Positions 8,186-14,879 of a DNA stretch of 20,282 nucleotides are shown one piece after another; within the stretch, counting starts at the first letter, position 1; every line of letters begins with the position of its first letter. Both the position numbers and the translations under genes were made by a program. Where the stretch lies: positions 1-20,282 of IMG/VR virus record IMGVR_UViG_3300044237_004403. One strand, 5' to 3'. This stretch comes from a virus. The notes beneath the pieces are model-generated. The model saw only the letters and a list, made by a program, of their open reading frames with translations, was not told the DNA's origin and did not search any database.

Positions 8186-9922
8186 ATGGCATTAACTCGT
8201 ATAACCACTGGATCTATAAGCGCGAATACAATCACTTCTGAAAAGGTGCAGAACGCTTCTATTCAAGCTCGTCATTTTCAGGTAGGTACGATTACTAATA
8301 ACTTGTTAGAGGCAAACGCTAACGTTGCAGCAGCTGAGACTAGAGTTAATGCTAATTTAGACATCGTACAAGACAATGTTGTAATTGTTAATAACTCTGT
8401 TAATACTGTACAAGATAATGTTGTAGCTGCTGAAGCAAATGTAGTACTTAATACTTCTAATATTGATTCTTTTGCAAGTTTTGCAAATACTAACCTTGAT
8501 ACAAAAGCAAATGTATCAGCTACTTATTTTCTAGCTCTTGCAAATGACCTTGCTACTTTTACTAATATAACTGCCAATCTTGACATAGTACAAGATAATG
8601 TAACAGCAGTAGAGACTCGAATCAATGCTAATCTTGATACAACATCTGACAACGTAACTAATATTATAAACGGAACAACACCTTTTACAGGTGCTGTTAC
8701 TATGCAAGATGATCTTACCATTCAAGGAAACTTAACTGTTGCGGGAAATTTTGCTAATTTAGCTGTTACTGATTCATATACAGATGATCGTCTAATTATT
8801 TTAGCAAACTCGTTCACAGGTGCCCCATCTTTAGATGTGGGTATATTGTTAAATCGTGGAAATGATGGTAATGTTTTTATAGGATACGACGAATCTGAAG
8901 GAGAGATAGCTCTTTTACATAATCAAGATCCTGCAAGTAACACGTCTATATCTGCAACCGGGGCTGCAAATCTAAGACTTCAGCGTGGTTATTTTGATGA
9001 TGGTACAGTATCTCTCCCATCTATTACTTTTGATGGTGATGATAATACTGGTTTGTACAAATCTACAACTGATACTTTAGGTATTGCTTCAGGCGGAGTA
9101 GAGGTTATAACTGTTGGTCCAGACGGTGCTACTACTATAACTTCAGATGATGCTGGTTCTGCAGCAGGTCCTGAATTGACTTTATACCGTAACAGTGCTT
9201 CTCCTGCAGCGGCAGACTATATCGGTCAGGTGATGTTTAAAGGTGAGAATAGCACTGGGGGCGCAGAGAACTATGCTAAAATTACAGGTAAGATTACAGA
9301 TCCAACAGCAGGCTCCGAAGATGGTTTAATAGAGACAGCAATTAAAGGTGCGGGCTCCTTTACGATTGTAAGTCGCCAAAATGCTACTCAACTTCAATTA
9401 TTAAATGGAGTAAGTTTAGATGTTGATGATGATGTAACTGCTTCTAATATTTCTGCATCTATCGATCTAATCGCAACAAATGCTGTCATATCACCTTTGA
9501 TGTTTGAGAATGGTGTAGGTATGTCAGCTAATGATAGTGCTACCTATTTTGCTGCTTATGCTAATGATTACATTACTTACACTCGACTTAATGCAAACGT
9601 TAACTCAGTGCAAGCAAACCTAAGCACAGCTCATACTGATTTATCTTCTAATATCAACACAGTTCAAAACAATGTTGATGCAATTACAGGAGGAAGCACT
9701 TTATTAACACCTTTCACTAATGTTAACTCAGCTTTAGGCACTTCAAATGTATTTTTTGTGGGTCGTGATATTGGAGCTGAGGCTAATGTTGTTCTTGTGA
9801 TGTTAGATGGTGTCTCACAACCAAATACAGAATATGAAGTAAATGCTTCAAACAATACAGTTCAATTTACTGATGCCACTATTCCCTCTGGTACAACCGT
9901 TCAAATTTTCTCATTGAGTTAA
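8186..9922 (+). CDS. Second tail fibre protein, coiled-coil repeats with a duplicated module
   Basis: Starts MALTRITTGSISANTITSEK with AAGGA six bases upstream. Residues about 45-165 carry short repeats with NLDIVQDNV and NANLD-type units, spaced like a trimeric coiled coil. A central globular part (about 180-430) contains DGDDNTGLYKSTTDTLGIAS, a motif common in phage fibres of the Gly-Leu-Tyr type. A 58-61-residue module starting SATYF occurs at residues 111-168 and again at 451-511, on either side of the central part. The C-terminal domain (about 512-578, VLVMLDGVSQPNTEYEVN) is a small beta domain seen at the end of many marine phage structural proteins. It is probably a distal fibre or baseplate-linked fibre. 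It ends in a TAATG overlap with the radical SAM gene. Confidence 0.85.
   Translation: MALTRITTGSISANTITSEKVQNASIQARHFQVGTITNNLLEANANVAAAETRVNANLDIVQDNVVIVNNSVNTVQDNVVAAEANVVLNTSNIDSFASFANTNLDTKANVSATYFLALANDLATFTNITANLDIVQDNVTAVETRINANLDTTSDNVTNIINGTTPFTGAVTMQDDLTIQGNLTVAGNFANLAVTDSYTDDRLIILANSFTGAPSLDVGILLNRGNDGNVFIGYDESEGEIALLHNQDPASNTSISATGAANLRLQRGYFDDGTVSLPSITFDGDDNTGLYKSTTDTLGIASGGVEVITVGPDGATTITSDDAGSAAGPELTLYRNSASPAAADYIGQVMFKGENSTGGAENYAKITGKITDPTAGSEDGLIETAIKGAGSFTIVSRQNATQLQLLNGVSLDVDDDVTASNISASIDLIATNAVISPLMFENGVGMSANDSATYFAAYANDYITYTRLNANVNSVQANLSTAHTDLSSNINTVQNNVDAITGGSTLLTPFTNVNSALGTSNVFFVGRDIGAEANVVLVMLDGVSQPNTEYEVNASNNTVQFTDATIPSGTTVQIFSLS
8516..8689 (+). repeat. Fibre module, copy 1
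   Basis: Codes residues 111-168 of the second fibre: SATYFLALANDLATFT, then VQDNV, then ending NGTTPFT. It aligns with copy 2 without gaps for about 50 residues, with shared SATYF, AND, VQxN, NVxxI and GxT positions. At the DNA level the copies have diverged considerably, so the duplication is old. Confidence 0.7.
9536..9718 (+). repeat. Fibre module, copy 2
   Basis: Codes residues 451-511 of the second fibre: SATYFAAYANDYITYT, then VQANL and NNVDAITGG, ending TLLTPFT. It is the counterpart of copy 1, with three extra residues before TPFT, and separates the central domain from the C-terminal domain. Confidence 0.7.
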
Positions 9923-10908
9923 TGGATAAAATCAAACAGCTAACAACAGAATTGACGTTTAGGTGTAATGCTAAGTGTCCTGCTTGTCATCGTTGGAAGC
10001 CTCTTAGTATCAATCTTAATGACGCAAAGTATACAATCACCTTAGAACGCTTTACTCAACTTTTCAATCCAGAGTTACTTCAAAACTTAGACTGGTTAGT
10101 GCTTAACGGAAACTTTGGTGATTCTATAATGAACAAACAGTTTCGTGAAATTATTTCTTATGTCAAGTCTAATGGTACACGTCTTTTGATTCATACGAAT
10201 GGTGGTATACATAATCAAGAGTATTGGACTGATGTAGGTAACATTCTCACAAACCGTGACATTATTAATTTTGATTTAGATGGTTTAGCAGACACTCATC
10301 ATATCTACAGAATTAATACTCAGTTTGATAAAGTGTTAGAGAATGCAAAATCAGTTATCGCAACAAACCGTGCACAAGTGCATTGGAAGTACATAGTGTT
10401 TGAACATAACAAACATCAGGTAGAGGATGCTCGTGAAATAGCAAAACAAGCTGGGTTTACAACTTTTTCTACAGTCAAAACATCACGTGATGTATTTGCT
10501 CCTAAAACAGGTTCTTTCGTTCACTCTAAAAAGACTCAAGAGTATCAACAGGCTGAGAGAAAGATTCATTGTGTGTGGAGTGATTGGGGAAAATGGTACG
10601 TTTCACCAGAGGGTTTAGTTTTTAGGTGTTGTTGGACAGGTGGTCATTACTATGATCAACAAAATGATAAATTTTATTATCCACCCCAGTTTGAACGAAT
10701 GTTTAATGGATTTGAGGTTCCCATTCAAAAAATTATATCGTACAATTATTGGACAAAGTTACAACAATATTTACAAGGATATGACCGATCGTTCAAACTA
10801 TGTAAATCACAGTGCGGAAAGATTGTTTCATCTATAGAGAAGACAGAAGAAAATTTAAAAACAGGTGAGCAGACTGAAGTAGATGCAAAAAACCAATGGG
10901 GAAATTAA
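9922..10908 (+). CDS. Radical SAM protein with SPASM/twitch-like C-terminus
   Basis: The N-terminus has the radical SAM cluster motif C15-x3-C19-x2-C22 (ELTFRCNAKCPACHRW), which binds the [4Fe-4S] cluster used to cleave S-adenosylmethionine. Further family features follow: LNGNFGDSIMN (about 60-70), LLIHTNGG (about 89-96) and DLDGLADTHHIYR (about 117-129). The C-terminal part holds C217, C236-C237 in GLVFRCCW, and C294-x3-C298, the layout of a SPASM or twitch domain with an auxiliary cluster. SPASM proteins often modify peptides or proteins. The substrate here is unknown. The start overlaps the fibre stop by one base (TAATG), so the enzyme should be made with the tail proteins. Its 328 residues are a normal length. 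The family is clear; the role is not. Confidence 0.88.
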   Translation: MDKIKQLTTELTFRCNAKCPACHRWKPLSINLNDAKYTITLERFTQLFNPELLQNLDWLVLNGNFGDSIMNKQFREIISYVKSNGTRLLIHTNGGIHNQEYWTDVGNILTNRDIINFDLDGLADTHHIYRINTQFDKVLENAKSVIATNRAQVHWKYIVFEHNKHQVEDAREIAKQAGFTTFSTVKTSRDVFAPKTGSFVHSKKTQEYQQAERKIHCVWSDWGKWYVSPEGLVFRCCWTGGHYYDQQNDKFYYPPQFERMFNGFEVPIQKIISYNYWTKLQQYLQGYDRSFKLCKSQCGKIVSSIEKTEENLKTGEQTEVDAKNQWGN

Positions 10909-11120
10909 TGAGAAAACCTGAAGTATTACGCAAAATTGGAAAATTTAAGTTTTTAAGATTCCCTAATCAGGGTATACGCCGTAATAAACGGATTAGAGAA
11001 CTTGCCACATCAGGAAAATTAAGTTATCCTACACTTGAAAAATTTATTGAGCGAGAACGTTCGCTTGGATATCCAATTAAATATTCTAAACCTATAGGCT
11101 TTAAAAGGAAACGCAAATGA
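10908..11120 (+). CDS. Small basic protein, unknown function
   Basis: A 70-residue Lys/Arg-rich protein, MRKPEVLRKIGKFKF at the start and GFKRKRK at the end. I chose ATG 10908 because it makes the same TAATG one-base overlap with the preceding stop as the previous junction and has GGGGA (10898-10902) five bases upstream; an in-frame ATG at 10896 would add four residues. The charge suggests nucleic-acid binding or packing in the virion, but no domain is recognised. It overlaps the next gene by ATGA. Confidence 0.72.
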   Translation: MRKPEVLRKIGKFKFLRFPNQGIRRNKRIRELATSGKLSYPTLEKFIERERSLGYPIKYSKPIGFKRKRK

Positions 11121-11734
11121 GAAAAGATGGACACACAGACGTATCTTCTTCACGTAGAATGTGCAAAACTATTATAGAAGATGCAAATGATATTTTAGAC
11201 GCATTACCAAGAGATATGGAAGCTTCTCTTCCGACTTGGTGGACGAACAAACTGGCAAAAAGTTCAGCATATATGAATAGCACTCGTGATTATTTAGTAT
11301 ACTCTGATTTTCCAATGCAAGAGCCTCGTGAAGAAATGAATGATGAAGAGGTAATGATTCCTATGGGTCAAGTAAAAGTTGGTGACTATCAAACTAAACA
11401 CTTTGACATATGCCCTGCTGCGCAAGCAGTGTATAAAGATATTGAGCCTTCAGATGAGGCAGTAGAATCTGCTATACTACATGATATGTTATTTAAGGTA
11501 GAAAAGAAAGCTATTGCAGATAATATGGCAACACAGGATCAGGTTGATAAAACTCAACACTATGCTGATATGATTATGGAACTTGCTGAAGAAATGAATA
11601 TGGTTGATGAACATTCATATGTAGAAGATGTTCACATGACAAAAATGAAAGAATTAGCTGGAATGAAGCAGGAGGAAAATGAAGATGAAGATGATATGCT
11701 TCCTCCGTCTGTGAGAATGATGAATGCCACTTAA
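11117..11734 (+). CDS. Conserved phage hypothetical protein with SLPTWWTNKLA motif
   Basis: A 205-residue protein whose ATG overlaps the previous stop (ATGA), with AAAGGAAA just upstream. The N-terminal region is helical: MCKTIIEDANDILDAL, then SLPTWWTNKLAKSSAYMN and RDYLVYSD. I recall this Trp-containing arrangement from hypothetical proteins of marine phages, where a short helical domain of this kind recurs. The C-terminal half is acidic and Met-rich (AEEMNMVDEHSY, KQEENEDEDD). No catalytic motif is visible. Position between the fibre genes and small virion-type genes suggests a virion or assembly role, but this is inference. Confidence 0.78.
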   Translation: MRKDGHTDVSSSRRMCKTIIEDANDILDALPRDMEASLPTWWTNKLAKSSAYMNSTRDYLVYSDFPMQEPREEMNDEEVMIPMGQVKVGDYQTKHFDICPAAQAVYKDIEPSDEAVESAILHDMLFKVEKKAIADNMATQDQVDKTQHYADMIMELAEEMNMVDEHSYVEDVHMTKMKELAGMKQEENEDEDDMLPPSVRMMNAT

Positions 11735-11927
11735 ACGAGGTAAATCTCAAAAAACCATATCAACTAATATTAAGGAGCTAATGAAAAAACCTTCAAAAGC
11801 TCGTGCTAGAGGCGTGCGCACCTTGGCCAAACGTATGGGTATTACACAGAAAGAAGCACAACGTCGTCAAGCGGTAGCGATTGCTCTTCGTGCGGCAGGA
11901 AAGCCTCTTTCAAAACGTAAGAAATAA
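11724..11927 (+). CDS. DUF6496-like small basic protein
   Basis: A 67-residue protein starting MPLKRGKSQKTISTNIKELM and ending QAVAIALRAAGKPLSKRKK. This start and end are typical of a small phage/bacterial family (DUF6496-like), in which the Lys-Gly-Lys-Ser start and the QAVAIAL-AGK end are conserved. Here an insert of about 25 basic residues (KARARGVRTLAKRMGITQKEA) separates the halves. It overlaps the preceding gene by 11 bases; AGAATGATG is the only purine-rich run in front. Function is unknown; nucleic-acid binding is possible from the charge. It is the last gene before the internal promoter. Confidence 0.75.
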   Translation: MPLKRGKSQKTISTNIKELMKKPSKARARGVRTLAKRMGITQKEAQRRQAVAIALRAAGKPLSKRKK

Positions 11928-11930
11928 AAA

Positions 11931-11959
11931 TTGACACTTAAATGTTTATTTGTGATAAT
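11931..11959 (+). promoter_or_regulatory. Near-consensus sigma70 promoter
   Basis: TTGACA (11931-11936), a 17-base spacer, and GATAAT (11954-11959) preceded by TG at 11951-11952 (extended -10). The -35 is perfect and the -10 differs in one base. It lies in the only real gap of the plus-strand block and faces the gene at 11995, leaving a leader of roughly 30 bases. Confidence 0.8.
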
Positions 11960-11974
11960 AAAATCATAAATAAA
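11945..11974 (+). promoter_or_regulatory. Dyad overlapping the -10 and likely start site, candidate operator
   Basis: TTTATTTGTGAT (11945-11956) and ATCATAAATAAA (11963-11974) are complementary at 11 of 12 positions around a 6-base centre; the one mismatch is G-T. It covers the -10 box and the expected transcription start. It could be a repressor site or a 5' end mRNA hairpin; being AT-rich, it could also be partly chance. Confidence 0.45.
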
Positions 11975-11994
11975 ACCCCTCAAGGAGAAACTAT

Positions 11995-12633
11995 ATGGCT
12001 ATTATAGATAAAAGAGGAACCGATGGGTTTCCAAATTTAATTACAGATATACCTTCCGCTGCTCTTACACAAGGTGGCAATGAAGTACACATGTACCCAG
12101 GCTCATATACAGCACCAACAGGTGTTGTAGCAACTGACTACGCATACGTTGGCATGGGTGATGTAGACAATGTTATTGTTGATGGTGATATGACTATTGC
12201 TGACGGATCATCTGGAACCATTACATTTAGAAATATTCACTTTAGAGGCTCAACAGCAGCTTCAAACGGTGGTAAAGCTTGTGTTACTAAGTTAGGTAAC
12301 ACCGCTGTAAAACTTCACTTTGTGAACTGTAAGTTCTCAAACAACGAGCACGGTATTAACCAGCTTGCTAACTTAACTTCAACCGCTGCAACTGGTGATG
12401 CAGGTTTAGTGGTTGAGTATTCTGACATGTCTGGTGTAGATCAGTCTATTGTTTCAAACTGTAACACAGAGATTAGCTTTTCACAATTAAGCACTAGCTC
12501 AAATACATATTATAAAGTTGGTAACGACACCTTAAACGGTGATCCAGCTCATACAGTTACAGTTCGTGCCTCTACATCTGGCGGCTCAAACGCAGGTAAC
12601 ATGACAGAAACAGTGTTAGGACTGATTTCTTAA
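11995..12633 (+). CDS. Parallel beta-helix-like protein, probable virion surface protein
   Basis: A 212-residue protein with an excellent AAGGAG (11982-11987) and the promoter above, so it is probably made in large amounts. After MAIIDKRGTDGFPNLITDI, the chain is built of short strand-turn units: TITFRNIHFRGS, KLHFVNCKFSNN, LVVEYSDMSG and EISFSQLSTSSNTYYK, spaced as rungs of a right-handed parallel beta-helix (pectin-lyase fold). There is no signal peptide and I see no catalytic residue pattern of a lyase or hydrolase. Such proteins in phages are commonly trimeric decoration, spike or head-fibre proteins. A decoration or fibre role is my inference from fold and expression signals. It begins the second plus-strand transcription unit. 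Confidence 0.75.
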   Translation: MAIIDKRGTDGFPNLITDIPSAALTQGGNEVHMYPGSYTAPTGVVATDYAYVGMGDVDNVIVDGDMTIADGSSGTITFRNIHFRGSTAASNGGKACVTKLGNTAVKLHFVNCKFSNNEHGINQLANLTSTAATGDAGLVVEYSDMSGVDQSIVSNCNTEISFSQLSTSSNTYYKVGNDTLNGDPAHTVTVRASTSGGSNAGNMTETVLGLIS

Positions 12634-12653
12634 TTAGATAAAGGAGAATAATC

Positions 12654-12932
12654 ATGGCAATGATTTCAAAACAAGCTAAACAACCAATGGAAGGTATGTC
12701 TTCTGCTGGTTATCCAACTGATAAACCAATTGGTGATGCCGCTGCTTACACTGATCCAAGCATGAAAAAGGGCAAGGGTTACATTGATGAAGGCGCACCA
12801 AAAGTTGGTGGTAACTATCGCACTGGCGACACTTCTGGTGGTCCTGGTGGGGCAATTTCAAAAGAAGTAAATGTAACACGTGAAGATGTAACGCGTGGTA
12901 TGGGTGGTCGTGTCATTAAAGACATGAAATAA
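12654..12932 (+). CDS. Gly-rich small protein, unknown function
   Basis: A 92-residue protein with AAGGAG seven bases before the ATG. The middle is rich in Gly, Pro, Asp and Thr (YRTGDTSGGPGGAISKEV) and the end is basic (TRGMGGRVIKDMK); it looks mainly unstructured. No known domain. The strong ribosome site, matching those of its neighbours, supports a real and well expressed gene, perhaps a minor virion or assembly protein. Confidence 0.75.
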   Translation: MAMISKQAKQPMEGMSSAGYPTDKPIGDAAAYTDPSMKKGKGYIDEGAPKVGGNYRTGDTSGGPGGAISKEVNVTREDVTRGMGGRVIKDMK

Positions 12933-12941
12933 GGAGCTACT

Positions 12942-13139
12942 ATGGCTAAAACACTTTCAGGAGTCGAAGCGAGAGACGGTGAGGCCGTAAGAATTGGTGA
13001 TAACCGATACGGTGTTCGCGAAGAGTATGATCCTAAAGTAAAACGCGAGACCTTAGAATATTATCGCACGGGACATAATTTGACTGTTAAAGAGGTGAAA
13101 AATCCAAATTTACAATCAGTTAAAACGGTAAAAAGTTAA
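12942..13139 (+). CDS. Small hypothetical protein
   Basis: A 65-residue protein, MAKTLSGVEARDGEAVRIGD at the start, with AAGGAG six bases before the ATG. It has a probable small beta domain (VRIGDNRYGVREEYDPKVK) and a basic C-terminus. No family is recognised. It ends in a TAATG overlap with the last small gene of the block. Confidence 0.72.
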   Translation: MAKTLSGVEARDGEAVRIGDNRYGVREEYDPKVKRETLEYYRTGHNLTVKEVKNPNLQSVKTVKS

Positions 13140-13258
13140 TGATTGTGCCAGAGGTTTTTCAACGCTCAATGCCTAAGATCAAAAAGAAAAGAAAGAAAGC
13201 ATTGAAAAAGCGTGAAAAAATTTCACTTAAACAACTCTATGGTAAAAAAGCTAAGTAA
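13139..13258 (+). CDS. 39-residue Lys/Arg-rich peptide
   Basis: The ATG at 13139 shares its A with the preceding TAA, the same one-base overlap seen at three other junctions here. The peptide starts MIVPEVFQRSMPKIKKKRKK and ends LKQLYGKKAK; about 40% is Lys or Arg. A second ATG at residue 11 is an alternative start. No ribosome site of its own is obvious, so expression would depend on re-initiation. The stop codon is directly adjacent to the stop of the minus-strand gene. It may bind nucleic acid; this is from charge only. Confidence 0.55.
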   Translation: MIVPEVFQRSMPKIKKKRKKALKKREKISLKQLYGKKAK

Positions 13259-13795
13259 TTAGTTAGTTAATAAATTCTTAATCCAAACTTTTTCATACGG
13301 AGCGCAGACCCAAAACTGCGCTCCGCTTGTTTTTACTATTCTTCCGATTACATCTTTTGTGTCAACGTCACATGATATAAAAATCATATCATTTTCAGTA
13401 AAATTACTATAATCAAATAATACACCATCAGCCTCTATGATGGTTATTGAGCCTTTAGCAGGAGTTTTTTCAATAATTTGTTTTGAAAGAGTTGCACAAG
13501 AAGATAAAATTTCAATACCAAAATAAGACTTATCAGGAAATCTTTTAAACATATCAATCAAAGAATATGGGTACATTCCTGAGCCGACTAACAGTATTTT
13601 ATCAGCATTATTAAGTAGTTTTTTTAAACCCTTATCAATTATAGTTTTGTAGATCCAAGAATGTCTTGCATAAATATATTTATATAAGTTTTCTACTTCA
13701 TTATTGTAAAAGTGTTTTTTTATTCTAAAAAGCTCACTTTCAATATTTCTCTTTTTCCATTCTTGTCTAGCTTTTATAAGTTCTGATGATTTCAT
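13259..13795 (-). CDS. Class I SAM-fold protein resembling nicotianamine synthase
   Basis: A 178-residue protein. KILLVGSGMYPYSLIDMF (about 66-83) is a SAM-binding motif I with the Pro-x-Ser form typical of nicotianamine synthase-like proteins, then an acidic residue at the end of strand 2 (FGIEIL, E95) and a strand-4 region EADGVLFDYSNF followed by DMIFIS. Nicotianamine synthase joins aminocarboxypropyl groups from SAM, whereas most of this fold transfer methyl groups; which reaction applies is open. It is shorter than full nicotianamine synthases. The start overlaps the upstream glycosyltransferase by 29 bases and there is no later methionine near the N-terminus. It is the last gene of the minus-strand operon, and its C-terminal codons (for GAQFWVCAP) also contain the plus-strand terminator. 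Confidence 0.65.
   Translation of the reverse strand: MKSSELIKARQEWKKRNIESELFRIKKHFYNNEVENLYKYIYARHSWIYKTIIDKGLKKLLNNADKILLVGSGMYPYSLIDMFKRFPDKSYFGIEILSSCATLSKQIIEKTPAKGSITIIEADGVLFDYSNFTENDMIFISCDVDTKDVIGRIVKTSGAQFWVCAPYEKVWIKNLLTN
13298..13334 (+). terminator. Intrinsic terminator of the plus-strand block, inside the opposing gene
   Basis: CGGAGCGCAG (13298-13307) and CTGCGCTCCG (13316-13325) form a perfect 10-bp stem with an 8-base loop, followed by CTTGTTTTT. It is notably GC-rich for this AT-rich region. Only the plus orientation has a T tract; the minus transcript continues TATGAAAAAG after the stem, so it should not stop there efficiently. It lies 40 bases after the last plus-strand stop codon. 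Confidence 0.88.
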
Positions 13796-14879
13796 TTACT
13801 GACTTTTCAACCCCCATCATATCAAACTTAAATTTTTTAGGTTTAAAATTTAAGACATCTCTTAATGTAGATTCAAGTTTTGAAAACTCTTGAGTATTTA
13901 ACACTTTAAAAAATTCAAACGGTTCAAAAGTGTAACATCTAACAAATTGCTCTAACTTTTGGCCATCTTGTCTAGGAACTAAAATAGAAGGCACTCTACC
14001 CTTTAATACCTCCATTGTAGTGTTATATCCACCATACGAAATCAGCGCAGAGCAATTTTGTAATTTTTTACCTAGCTCAGGTATATAATTAACAAAAATC
14101 ATATTGTCTCTTACAGTGCCTGATAAGTTACGATGCTTATTTGCAATTGGCATTACAAACTTATAATCAGGAAATTTATTAGCTATTTTGGTAATTTCTT
14201 TAAAAAGTAAAAGTCCTTCGTTTTTATTAAGACCTGTAGTAACGTATATGTGATTATTTTTTCTGCTGTGAGTCTTTATAGACTTATCACAGACATAACC
14301 TGTATATGTAATTTTTTCTTCAATATCTTCTATAATTGCTTTTGAATTAGCTACTCTTGTTCTATCACTATAGAGAGGGAGTATATTTGGATCGCCATGA
14401 ATTAGTATCTTATCAACATAATATTTACAAACTAAATTTTGTGTATAATTAACCCAGTCTTTTAACTGGTCCTCGTGTGGATCATCCCAGGGAAAATCTC
14501 TTGCTGATACTATAATTTTAATATCTCTTTTTTTACATTCTTCCAGAAAAGTAAAATATTCATGAGCATATTGATGCCTACAAAAAGGAAATCCCTCAAT
14601 AACAATTAATTTGAAATCGTATTTATTCAAAATTTCTTTAAATTTTTTAATCCTTAAATGAACCATTTGTTCACTCATTATAAAGCCAGAAAAGCTTTTA
14701 CTATCTGGAACTTCTATACCATCCATAAACGCTATCATTGGAACTTTATATTCTAATGGAGGTCTAAACATAGACTCAATTATAAAAACATCACTGTATT
14801 TCGCAGTTTCCTCTGCTATTAGTTTTGTTCTATTACTATGACCTAGACCATATACATATTGAGTTACAAAACCAATCAT
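13767..14879 (-). CDS. GT-B fold glycosyltransferase (GT28/MurG-like)
   Basis: A 370-residue protein. The start MIGFVTQYVYGLGHSNR has the N-terminal Gly-x-Gly-His loop of GT-B enzymes of the predicted-glycosyltransferase type (COG4671-like). The C-terminal half has IYVTTGLNKNEG and then SYGGYNTTMEVLKGRVPSIL (about 278-297) and LEQ, the nucleotide-sugar binding motif of the GT28 C-terminal domain. It would move a sugar from a nucleotide donor to an unknown acceptor in the cytoplasm. I use ATG 14879, which forms a TAATG overlap with the thyX stop; an in-frame ATG at 14942 would add 21 residues that are only thyX sequence read in another frame. No membrane segment is evident. Confidence 0.8.
   Translation of the reverse strand: MIGFVTQYVYGLGHSNRTKLIAEETAKYSDVFIIESMFRPPLEYKVPMIAFMDGIEVPDSKSFSGFIMSEQMVHLRIKKFKEILNKYDFKLIVIEGFPFCRHQYAHEYFTFLEECKKRDIKIIVSARDFPWDDPHEDQLKDWVNYTQNLVCKYYVDKILIHGDPNILPLYSDRTRVANSKAIIEDIEEKITYTGYVCDKSIKTHSRKNNHIYVTTGLNKNEGLLLFKEITKIANKFPDYKFVMPIANKHRNLSGTVRDNMIFVNYIPELGKKLQNCSALISYGGYNTTMEVLKGRVPSILVPRQDGQKLEQFVRCYTFEPFEFFKVLNTQEFSKLESTLRDVLNFKPKKFKFDMMGVEKSVNEIIRTYKS

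Noticed and set aside
8358-8660. Short repeated units that could suggest a CRISPR-like or DNA repeat array
   Set aside because: The repetition is of codons for NLDIVQDNV-type residues in a fibre coiled coil; there are no regular spacers or identical DNA repeats.
13162-13213. Imperfect inverted repeat (ACGCTCAATGC / GCATTGAAAAAGCGT) as a minus-strand terminator
   Set aside because: The arms need a 4-base bulge, the loop is long, and there is no T tract on the minus strand; it lies in the small basic gene and looks coincidental.
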